A stretch of 6,806 nucleotides of DNA from Aequorivita sp. (lineage in GTDB: Bacteria; Bacteroidota; Bacteroidia; Flavobacteriales; Flavobacteriaceae): assembly GCA_002733915.1 (NCBI GenBank), contig NVXN01000008.1:107948-114753 (forward strand), written 5' to 3'. Both the position numbers and the translations under genes were made by a program. Below the pieces are notes generated by a model, which was given only the letters and a program-made list of their open reading frames with translations, did no database searches and was not told where the DNA came from. This document shows positions 1-5,075 of the stretch, one piece after another (position 1 is the first letter of the stretch; each line of letters starts with the position of its first letter).

Positions 1-130
1 AGTTAGTATTCAAAAGTTTACAGAAATCACCATAAACACGGACATTTTCATACTGAAAGCGGAATACTTCAATAGCAAGGCGCTGAAATTCCGTTGTGGT
101 TTTAATTTTAAAAATTTCGTTTTCAAGCAT
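1..130 (-). CDS. Partial LuxE/PaaK-family acyltransferase-like protein (N-terminus only)
   Basis: Only the first 43 codons lie in the window; the rest continues past the left edge. The start is ATG at 128-130 on the minus strand. An in-frame TAG sits four codons upstream, so no earlier start is possible. The visible protein begins MLENEIFKIK and continues with TEFQRLAIEVFRFQYENV and VYGDFCKLLN. This resembles the N-terminus of the flavobacterial 'acyl transferase' proteins related to LuxE acyl-protein synthetase and PaaK adenylating enzymes, which typically open with an IFxI..xxF...ALEVFRxQ pattern and a short Y..FC motif. The family call comes from memory of that pattern alone; none of the adenylation core motifs is inside the window. 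Codon use is normal for the region. It could instead be another protein with a similar helical N-terminus. Confidence 0.6.
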   Translation of the reverse strand, partial: MLENEIFKIKTTTEFQRLAIEVFRFQYENVRVYGDFCKLLNTN

Positions 131-154
131 GTCTTTGTACTAGGCAATTTTTTC

Positions 155-162
155 CAAAAATA
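155..162 (-). promoter_or_regulatory. Putative -7 promoter element for the partial acyltransferase gene
   Basis: On the minus strand the bases read TATTTTTG, which fits the Bacteroidota -7 consensus TAnnTTTG. It lies 24 nt before the ATG at 130, giving a leader of roughly 18 nt. The -33 position falls inside the neighbouring terminator hairpin and has only a TTCG-like match, so the promoter is supported mainly by the -7 element and its position. Confidence 0.4.
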
Positions 163-171
163 GGCAAATAA

Positions 172-199
172 AAAAGCTCCTGCCGAAACAGGAGCTTTT
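172..199 (-). terminator. Rho-independent terminator after the T9SS-sorted protein gene
   Basis: The arms AAAAGCTCCTG (172-182) and CAGGAGCTTTT (189-199) pair perfectly over 11 bp around a 6-nt loop. Read on the minus strand, the stem begins 22 nt after the TAA stop at 221-223 and runs into a T-rich tail (GGAGCTTTTTTATTTG), the normal form of an intrinsic terminator. It separates the secreted-protein gene from the acyltransferase-like gene downstream on the same strand. The right-hand flank on the plus strand is also AT-rich, but no plus-strand gene ends here. Confidence 0.9.
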
Positions 200-220
200 A
201 AAATATATTTTTGAAGTGGA

Positions 221-1156
221 TTACCTAACGACCAATTTTTTGGTAGTTGAAGTTTTTCCTTGTTCTATTTTTACAATGTAAACACCACTGTTCAATTTTG
301 AAATGTCTAATCTATCACCAATAAGTGTAGTTTTAACAACCTGCTTGCCAAGTACATCAAAGATAGATACATTCTTGGCGCCGGCAACTTTTGAAATAAT
401 ATTCACATACCCTTTGCTTGCAGGGTTTGGATATACTGCAAATTGAGTTTCAGATTGTGTGTTTGTTCCCAAAGTTCCTGAAAAAATAATATTATCAAAA
501 AAGAAAGCTTCTGCACTTGCATTTGTTCTAGCTTCTATAACCAACTGCACATTTGTGTTTGAGGTTAAAACTGCATTTCCCGTAATCCAAGCACCTTCAA
601 TGCCAAGATCGTTGATATCGTTTCCTTCAGTATTAAGAATATCAATCTCGGTACTGTTAGTTAAATCCCTTACATAGATGCGTAATCTGTCAGAACCAGA
701 TTCGTTTGAAGTTCCGTCACCTTCATATCCGGTTTCAGAAATAAAATAATCCAAGCTGATTGCTGGATTGGCTACTCCGGTTAGGTCTACTGCATCGAAA
801 GTTAAAGTGTAGTTGCCGTCCACATCACTTATTTGGTAGCCTTGAGTGCCATCAGTATAAGGATCGGAAGGAGTTGGGGCAAAATCAGTAACGCCCACAA
901 AATCACCATCAGTCAAACCTTCCCCAGGCGTGTCGTAAGGAGCGTAAGAAGCATCAAAGCCCAATTCGGCACCGGTATTTGTGTAATCTACTAGTGGTTC
1001 ATCTGTATTGTTTACTAAATCATGTGCTGTGTTTGGGTCTCCTGTGTCTGTATATTGGCCAGGAAAAAGTGCTGGCTCTTCAAAACTGGTTCCCGCAACT
1101 TGGGCAAAAGAAACGGCGCCAATAAAAAGAGCCGCAAGTAATGTAATTTTTTTCAT
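221..1156 (-). CDS. Secreted protein with T9SS type A sorting domain, function unknown
   Basis: A 311-residue exported protein. Residues 1-19 (MKKITLLAALFIGAVSFAQ) form a classic signal peptide with likely cleavage after SFAQ. Residues 20-235 are rich in Asp, Thr and Gly and look like beta-sandwich extracellular sequence; stretches such as GNYTLTFDAVDL (115-126), SDRLRIYVRD (155-164) and EAFFFDNIIFSG (216-227) alternate like strands of a carbohydrate-binding or jelly-roll fold, but I recognise no catalytic motif. Residues about 239-311 are a T9SS type A C-terminal sorting domain: VYPNPAS, then SIFDVLGK, ISKLNSGVYIVKIEQG and a terminal KKLVVR. The family role is export through the outer membrane with removal of this tail and surface attachment or release. 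I chose ATG 1154-1156 because the only upstream alternative is a TTG at 1183 that lies inside the -7 promoter element. The gene is monocistronic, with its own promoter and terminator. Several LDxxxxxD-like acidic stretches may bind calcium, which is inference. Confidence 0.9.
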   Translation of the reverse strand: MKKITLLAALFIGAVSFAQVAGTSFEEPALFPGQYTDTGDPNTAHDLVNNTDEPLVDYTNTGAELGFDASYAPYDTPGEGLTDGDFVGVTDFAPTPSDPYTDGTQGYQISDVDGNYTLTFDAVDLTGVANPAISLDYFISETGYEGDGTSNESGSDRLRIYVRDLTNSTEIDILNTEGNDINDLGIEGAWITGNAVLTSNTNVQLVIEARTNASAEAFFFDNIIFSGTLGTNTQSETQFAVYPNPASKGYVNIISKVAGAKNVSIFDVLGKQVVKTTLIGDRLDISKLNSGVYIVKIEQGKTSTTKKLVVR

Positions 1157-1180
1157 TAGAGTTTTTTTAAAATTATTGTG

Positions 1181-1188
1181 CAAAGATA
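1181..1188 (-). promoter_or_regulatory. Putative -7 element of the T9SS-sorted protein gene
   Basis: The minus strand reads TATCTTTG, a full match to the Bacteroidota -7 consensus TAnnTTTG, placed 24 nt before the ATG at 1156. The expected leader is about 18-20 nt. The -33 region is T-rich (TTTTAAAC about 18 nt upstream) but lacks a clean TTG. The same octamer drives the divergent response regulator gene. Confidence 0.55.
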
Positions 1189-1280
1189 AATAAATGTTTT
1201 AGGTTTAAAAGATTGATATTAAATGAAATTCTTATTTTAACGAAATGATAACTTCGTATTATAAACACCTAATTCGAGAT

Positions 1281-1308
1281 GTTACCATAACGTTATTTAA
1301 TGGTTAAC
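1281..1308. repeat. Imperfect inverted repeat in the divergent intergenic region
   Basis: GTTACCAT (1281-1288) and ATGGTTAAC (1300-1308) are complementary apart from one extra base in the right arm, around an 11-nt centre that contains AACGTT. The dyad lies 17 nt upstream of the proposed -33 element of the response regulator gene, so it could be a transcription factor site. The dyad itself is visible; the operator role is a guess. The rest of 1189-1280 shows nothing I can name. Confidence 0.3.
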
Positions 1309-1324
1309 AATAAACGTGCTAAAC

Positions 1325-1354
1325 TTGAGCTCAGGTTAAATAATGGTATCTTTG
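1325..1354 (+). promoter_or_regulatory. Promoter of the two-component operon
   Basis: TTGA at 1325-1328 followed by TATCTTTG at 1347-1354, with 19 nt between TTG and the TA, is an excellent match to the Bacteroidota -33/-7 promoter (TTG, 19-20 nt, TAnnTTTG). Transcription should start near 1359-1361, which leaves a leader of about 85 nt before the response regulator ATG at 1445, longer than the leaders inferred for the other genes here. Confidence 0.65.
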
Positions 1355-1367
1355 AAACGTTAAAAAT

Positions 1368-1412
1368 ATGAAATACTCGCAATCAGTGAGGCACGCCTCA
1401 AGATATTTATAG
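1368..1412 (+). other. Possible 14-codon upstream ORF in the response regulator leader
   Basis: An ATG at 1368, about 8 nt after the predicted transcription start, opens a 14-codon frame (MKYSQSVRHASRYL) ending with TAG at 1410-1412. It contains a short dyad, TGAGGC at 1387-1392 and GCCTCA at 1395-1400. Its stop codon lies within the left arm of the inverted repeat that precedes the response regulator start. The peptide shows no run of one amino acid as in classical attenuators. An ORF this short is easily found by chance, so whether it is translated is unknown. Confidence 0.25.
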
Positions 1413-1443
1413 CCGGTATTTCACTTTAATAAACAGCTATAAA
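1406..1443 (+). promoter_or_regulatory. 8-bp inverted repeat abutting the response regulator start codon
   Basis: TTTATAGC (1406-1413) and GCTATAAA (1436-1443) are perfect reverse complements around a 22-nt loop. The right arm ends one base before the ATG at 1445. In the mRNA this could form a hairpin that occupies the ribosome landing zone; as DNA it could be a binding site. It is AT-rich and only moderately stable, so the RNA role is inference. Confidence 0.4.
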
Positions 1444-1444
1444 G

Positions 1445-2125
1445 ATGAAAAAAAGGGATATTACAATTTTGTTGGTTGATGATGAACCGGATATTCTTGA
1501 AATAATTAGATACAATCTTACTTCCGAAGGCTATACAGTCGAAACTGCCGAAAATGGGCTGGAAGCAATAGAACAAGCAAAAAATGTAAGGCCCCAGCTA
1601 ATTATCATGGATGTAATGATGCCAAAAATGGATGGTATTGAAGCGTGTGAAAAAATAAGAAACATCCCTGAACTATCCGAAACCGTAATTACATTTTTAA
1701 CCGCAAGGGGGGAGGATTACTCCCAAATGGCAGGTTTTGAAGCGGGTGCGGATGATTATATAACAAAGCCCATAAAGCCAAAAGTGCTGGTGAGTAAGGT
1801 AAAAGCATTGTTACGGAGATTTAAGGAGGAAGAAGAAGATGAAAAAATAAAACTCGGAAACCTGACGATAAACCGCGAGGAATATAAAATTATACTGGGT
1901 AAAAAAGAAATGGTCCTGCCCAGAAAGGAATTTGAGCTATTGGCGCTTTTAGCATCCAAACCTGGCAAAGTTTTTAAACGCGAGGACATTCTTGATTCCA
2001 TCTGGGGCAATGAAGTTATCGTTGGTGGGCGCACAATAGATGTTCATATTAGAAAACTTCGTGAAAAAATAGGCGACGATAAATTTAAAACAGTAAAAGG
2101 AGTTGGTTATAAGTTTGTAGTTTAG
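1445..2125 (+). CDS. OmpR/PhoB-family response regulator
   Basis: A 226-residue DNA-binding response regulator, the usual length for the family. The receiver domain covers about residues 5-125: acidic pair D12-D13, phospho-acceptor D56 in LIIMDVMMPKMDG, T86 in FLTARGED, and the conserved K108 in ITKPIKP. A charged linker rich in Glu (about 126-135) leads to a winged-helix DNA-binding domain (about 136-226) with the LPRKEFELLALLASKPGKVF segment, the recognition helix region GGRTIDVHIRKLREKIG and the terminal wing VKGVGYKFVV. The kinase encoded just downstream should phosphorylate D56, and the dimer would then bind promoter repeats in the cytoplasm. The overall sequence is close to the PhoB/PhoP-like regulator common in flavobacteria, but the sequence does not show that phosphate is the signal. 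The start is the first ATG in frame after the structured leader. Autoregulation is plausible given the dyads upstream. Confidence 0.95.
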   Translation: MKKRDITILLVDDEPDILEIIRYNLTSEGYTVETAENGLEAIEQAKNVRPQLIIMDVMMPKMDGIEACEKIRNIPELSETVITFLTARGEDYSQMAGFEAGADDYITKPIKPKVLVSKVKALLRRFKEEEEDEKIKLGNLTINREEYKIILGKKEMVLPRKEFELLALLASKPGKVFKREDILDSIWGNEVIVGGRTIDVHIRKLREKIGDDKFKTVKGVGYKFVV

Positions 2126-2134
2126 CGGAAATGA

Positions 2135-2193
2135 AACATCTAAGTTTAACGTGTCCATAATTTATTTAAAAGTGCAAGTAAGATGTTCCATCT
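2135..2193 (+). repeat. Short inverted repeats in the regulator-kinase gap
   Basis: The 92-nt gap between the two genes contains AACATCT (2135-2141) and its reverse complement AGATGTT (2181-2187). It also holds a compact hairpin, AGATG (2181-2185), loop TTC, CATCT (2189-2193). The two structures share bases and would be mutually exclusive in RNA. No T-tract follows, so this is not an intrinsic terminator. It might tune kinase expression relative to the regulator or mark an mRNA processing site; both are inference. I see no convincing promoter in the gap. Confidence 0.3.
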
Positions 2194-2217
2194 GACCTTA
2201 AAAAAGTATTAAAGCAG

Positions 2218-3255
2218 ATGAAATTTTCCAAAAAATATAATTTTGCAGCCTCCACCTCCTTGCTTATTGCGGTCTTCTCAACACTCGCAATGGCCATTTT
2301 TTTATACGCAGTTTTAGAGATTGTATTCCTTTGGCTGCTACTTTTTTTTCTTTTTTCTTTTATACTTTCGTTTTTCATACTTCAATATCGTGTGGAAAAA
2401 TTTATTTACACCCGAATAAAAAAAATATACGAAGACGTTCGCCTTTTAGATGAAAATAACTTTACAAAACCCTCCATTACAACTGATATGGAAGTGCTGA
2501 CGCGTGAAGTGGAACGATTTGCCCAAGACAAAAAACTTGAGATAGAAACCTTAAATATTCGCGAAAACTATCGAAAGGAGTTTATGGGGAATATATCGCA
2601 CGAACTTAAAACCCCCCTCTTCACCGTTCAAGGTTATATTCTTACCCTTTTGGATGGGGCAATGAAAGACAAAAAAGTGCGTAAAAAATATCTACAACGT
2701 GCCAATAAAGGGGTAGAAAGACTCATTTATATTATCAAGGATTTGGATATGATTACCAAACTTGAAGTGGGCGGGCTAATTCTCAATAAAGAAAATTTTA
2801 ATATTCTCACTATGGTGCAGAATGTGTTTGACCTGCTTGAGATGAAAGCGGCAAAGAAGAACATTTCACTTGTTTTTGATAAAGAATATTTTGACGAAAT
2901 AATTGTAAATGCCGACAAAGAGCGTATAGAACAGGTGCTAACAAACCTTATTGTAAACTCTCTAAAATATGGCAAACAGGACGGAACTACAGAAGTGGGT
3001 GTTGAAAGTCTCGCAAAAAATAAATTTTTAATACGCATAACAGACAATGGCGAAGGCATTTCAAAAGAGAACCTTCCTCGTATCTTTGAACGTTTTTACC
3101 GTGTTGATAAAAGTGGCTCCCGAAAGGAAGGAGGCAGTGGACTTGGACTTTCCATAGTGAAGCATATTGTGGAAGCCCACAATGAAAAAATTTATGTGGA
3201 AAGCCAACTGGCTATTGGCTCTGAGTTTTCATTTACGCTCGAAAAGGGAAAATAA
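2218..3255 (+). CDS. Membrane sensor histidine kinase, PhoR-like
   Basis: A 345-residue kinase partnering the response regulator 92 nt upstream. Two hydrophobic helices (about residues 9-32 and 34-54) form a hairpin with almost no periplasmic loop, so it probably senses the membrane or a partner protein and not an external ligand directly. A charged linker (55-117) with no PAS domain I can recognise precedes the HisKA domain, with phospho-accepting H128 in FMGNISHELKTPLFTVQGY. The HATPase domain carries the N box (QVLTNLIVNSLKYG, N243 and N247), the G1 box DNGEGI (276-281), the F box IFERFYRVDKSG and the G2 box GGSGLGLS (305-312). All catalytic residues are present. The ATG at 2218 is chosen because it gives the standard N-terminal helix start with lysines on the cytoplasmic side. 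The second helix is encoded by a T-rich tract containing eight T in a row. The last 27 bp overlap the convergent glycosyltransferase gene. Confidence 0.95.
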   Translation: MKFSKKYNFAASTSLLIAVFSTLAMAIFLYAVLEIVFLWLLLFFLFSFILSFFILQYRVEKFIYTRIKKIYEDVRLLDENNFTKPSITTDMEVLTREVERFAQDKKLEIETLNIRENYRKEFMGNISHELKTPLFTVQGYILTLLDGAMKDKKVRKKYLQRANKGVERLIYIIKDLDMITKLEVGGLILNKENFNILTMVQNVFDLLEMKAAKKNISLVFDKEYFDEIIVNADKERIEQVLTNLIVNSLKYGKQDGTTEVGVESLAKNKFLIRITDNGEGISKENLPRIFERFYRVDKSGSRKEGGSGLGLSIVKHIVEAHNEKIYVESQLAIGSEFSFTLEKGK

Positions 3256-4296
3256 TTCTGAAAAATTTACTGGTTGCTGCGATAAAGTTTTCAATCCCTT
3301 ATAAACTGCCACCTTATTTAGTTTCTTCAGTTTAAACTTTTCTTGTTTGCATGAAGGGGCTATCCCTAAACTCTTTAGGCGCTTTGCCAGATATTCTTGC
3401 TCATATTGACCCGGTGTGGGCACGAAAAATACTTTTTTCTCGAGTAATGCCAAATCCATAATGGTGGTATATCCAGACCGGGAAACAACTATTTCACTTT
3501 TATTGATGGTCTCTTGCAGTTCTGCGCTTTGCATAAAATTCACCATTTGGATGTTTTCAAAATTCATCCATTTCTGTGTTTTTTCAACCACACCACGGAC
3601 CAATAAAATATTTTTTTCACTTCCTTTAAAAATATTTTTCAATTTTTCCTCAAACAAGGTGCGCTGAGGCTCTGGTCCAGAAAGTAATAACAGAACGTCT
3701 ATCGCTTTGGGAAGTTCTTTTTTCTCTAGGCGGCTCAAAACCCCAATGTACTGAATGGGGAACGGTTCTTTTTTAAGGTGGCCTAATTTTCCGCTGAGGT
3801 TCATAACCACATCATCGACGTCCGGTACCCAGCAAGCGTCAAACTTTTTAATGACATTTTGATGCATCTTGCTGCTTAAAAAGGTAGTGCTTCCGGTTAG
3901 AACATTTAGTTGATGCGAAATGTAAACCGAAGGAATGGTTTTACTCCTAACCCCAAAACGGTTGTCACTAATGATGCCCTGAATCTTTCCTGCCTCCACA
4001 AGTTGATTGACCAACCTTTTTTCTGCAGCCATGGTTTTTTTAATCTGCGGAAATTTTAAAAGAATTTTCCATTTAAAAAGCCCCCCCCTTTTTGGATACG
4101 TAATATTGTAAGAAGGGAGTACCACAGCTTCCAAATGAGGAAATTCTTTTTGCAACAATCGCAGCGCAGCCCCATCTGAAGCCAAGATAACATTGAAGCC
4201 ATACTCCAAAAGCGACCTTGTTATGGGTATGCAGCGTGTTGCGTGGCCCAGCCCCCAATGCAAGGGAGCAACCAGAATGTTCTTCTTTTTTGGCAT
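3229..4296 (-). CDS. MurG-like (GT28-type) glycosyltransferase
   Basis: A 355-residue GT-B fold glycosyltransferase. The N-terminal domain opens with NILVAPLHWGLGHATRCIPI (6-25), the glycine-rich acceptor-side loop typical of this fold. The C-terminal domain has the nucleotide-sugar signature of GT28/MurG relatives: EIVVSRSGYTTIMDLALLEKKVFFVPTPGQYEQEYLA (268-304). It lacks a signal peptide and membrane segments, so it likely acts at the inner face of the membrane on a lipid or other acceptor; donor and product cannot be read from the sequence. It is not MurG itself, because it does not lie in a cell-wall cluster and its N-terminal loop differs. The frame stays open to 4425, but those 43 codons overlap trmB and look noncoding. 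ATG 4294-4296 (MPKKKN) directly precedes the first conserved strand. Odd points are a run of eight G on the coding strand at 4081-4088 (codons 70-72) and a 3' end overlapping the kinase gene. Confidence 0.88.
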   Translation of the reverse strand: MPKKKNILVAPLHWGLGHATRCIPITRSLLEYGFNVILASDGAALRLLQKEFPHLEAVVLPSYNITYPKRGGLFKWKILLKFPQIKKTMAAEKRLVNQLVEAGKIQGIISDNRFGVRSKTIPSVYISHQLNVLTGSTTFLSSKMHQNVIKKFDACWVPDVDDVVMNLSGKLGHLKKEPFPIQYIGVLSRLEKKELPKAIDVLLLLSGPEPQRTLFEEKLKNIFKGSEKNILLVRGVVEKTQKWMNFENIQMVNFMQSAELQETINKSEIVVSRSGYTTIMDLALLEKKVFFVPTPGQYEQEYLAKRLKSLGIAPSCKQEKFKLKKLNKVAVYKGLKTLSQQPVNFSELFSLFERK

Positions 4297-4301
4297 AAAA
4301 A

Positions 4302-4309
4302 CAAAGGTA
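4302..4309 (-). promoter_or_regulatory. -7 element of the glycosyltransferase gene, implying a very short leader
   Basis: The minus strand reads TACCTTTG, a full TAnnTTTG match, with only TTTTT between it and the ATG at 4296. Because transcription normally starts about 4-7 nt after this element, the mRNA would begin at or next to the start codon. No TTG is seen 19-20 nt upstream, so the -33 contact is weak. Confidence 0.5.
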
Positions 4310-4320
4310 GCAATAATTGC
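4310..4320. repeat. Palindrome GCAATAATTGC between divergent promoters
   Basis: A perfect 5-bp inverted repeat with a one-base centre. It lies just upstream of the glycosyltransferase -7 element and overlaps the TTG proposed as the trmB -33 element (4317-4319). A protein bound here could affect both directions. It is short enough to arise by chance. Confidence 0.3.
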
Positions 4321-4346
4321 TGCGGCAGTATATTTCCTTAATTTTA
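4317..4346 (+). promoter_or_regulatory. Putative promoter of the trmB cluster
   Basis: TTG at 4317-4319 and TAATTTTA at 4339-4346 are separated by 19 nt, matching the Bacteroidota -33/-7 spacing; the -7 element misses only the final G of TAnnTTTG. Start of transcription would be near 4351, about 12 nt before the TTG start codon of trmB. An alternative -7, TATATTTC at 4329-4336, has no matching -33. Confidence 0.4.
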
Positions 4347-4366
4347 CCAAAAATTTAAAATTTTGG
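4347..4366 (+). promoter_or_regulatory. 20-bp near-perfect palindrome over the trmB start codon
   Basis: CCAAAAATTT (4347-4356) and AAAATTTTGG (4357-4366) are reverse complements except at one position of ten. The right arm contains the TTG start codon (4363-4365), and the palindrome covers the predicted transcription start. With no loop it is more plausible as a DNA binding site than as a stable RNA hairpin. AT-rich sequence forms such palindromes easily; the flanking CC and GG make this one somewhat better than background. Confidence 0.35.
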
Positions 4367-5037
4367 GAAGTAAAAATAAACTGAGACGTTTTAAGGAGAA
4401 TGAAACTTTTGACAATGTAGTACAACCTTCTAGGGAAGAAGTGTTAAGTGATGCGCTGAAATTAAAAGGGAACTGGAGCAAAAAATTCTTCAAAAATGAA
4501 AATCCTTTGGTTTTGGAACTGGGTTGTGGAAAAGGGGAATATTCGGTAAATCTTGCAAAAGCGTATCCCGATGTTAATTTTTTAGGAATAGATATTAAAG
4601 GTGCCCGTTTTTGGCGGGGAGCAAAAACCGCTTTGGAGGAAAACCTGAATAACGTTGGTTTTTTAAGAACGCAGATTGAACTTGTGGATCTTATATTTGA
4701 AGAGAGCGAAGTAGCGGAAATCTGGATAACTTTTCCCGACCCACAAATAAAGTACAAACGTACCAAACACCGTTTAACCAACAAAGATTTTCTTCGGAAA
4801 TATAAAAAAATATTAAAGCCCAATGGTGTGGTTCACCTAAAGACCGACAGTGAATTTATGCACGGCTACACCCTCGGGCTGCTCCATGGTTTGGAAGAAG
4901 AAATTGAATACGCCCATCACGATGTATATGGAAGCCAAGGAACTCCCGAAGCTGTAACGAACATTCAAACCTTTTATGAACAGCAATATCTTGAGATAGG
5001 AAAAAAAATCACTTACATCCGGTTTAAATTCCGTTAG
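4363..5037 (+). CDS. trmB: tRNA (guanine-N7-)-methyltransferase TrmB
   Basis: A 224-residue S-adenosylmethionine-dependent enzyme that makes m7G at position 46 of the tRNA variable loop. The Rossmann core shows motif I LVLELGCGKGEYS (49-61) for SAM binding, GIDIKGARFWRG (75-86), and the TrmB signature ITFPDPQIKYKRTKHRL (122-138), a variant of the FPDPWPKxRHxKRR motif of other bacteria. LKTDSEFM (159-166) carries the conserved TD. The tail GTPEAVTNIQTFYEQ (193-207) corresponds to the substrate-binding C-terminal motif. The start is TTG: no ATG lies between the in-frame TAA at 4339-4341 and the conserved N-terminus. MGSKNKLRRFKENETF is how I recall flavobacterial TrmB proteins beginning, so the TTG fits. 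It is first in a plus-strand cluster; the LysE-family gene starts 38 nt after its stop. The TTG may limit expression. Confidence 0.95.
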   Translation: MGSKNKLRRFKENETFDNVVQPSREEVLSDALKLKGNWSKKFFKNENPLVLELGCGKGEYSVNLAKAYPDVNFLGIDIKGARFWRGAKTALEENLNNVGFLRTQIELVDLIFEESEVAEIWITFPDPQIKYKRTKHRLTNKDFLRKYKKILKPNGVVHLKTDSEFMHGYTLGLLHGLEEEIEYAHHDVYGSQGTPEAVTNIQTFYEQQYLEIGKKITYIRFKFR

Positions 5038-5075
5038 AAATAATTTCAGTATATTCACAGAAACAACCGCCCTAA

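Noticed and set aside
1157..1183. TTG start nine codons upstream of the T9SS-sorted protein.
   Set aside because: The TTG is part of the -7 element TATCTTTG, and the extra residues would precede a complete signal peptide.
2341..2358. Eight-T run in the kinase gene as a phase-variation tract.
   Set aside because: T runs encoding Phe in a membrane helix are common in AT-rich genomes and mark no unusual codon choice, unlike the G run in the glycosyltransferase gene.
4297..4425. N-terminal extension of the glycosyltransferase frame by 43 codons.
   Set aside because: It overlaps the conserved start of trmB on the other strand, is low-complexity, and lies upstream of a clear -7 element; MPKKKN at 4296 directly precedes the conserved fold.
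4344..4823. A 159-codon minus-strand ORF opposite trmB.
   Set aside because: The trmB frame has all family motifs; the antisense frame is Ser/Phe/Leu-rich and resembles no known protein.
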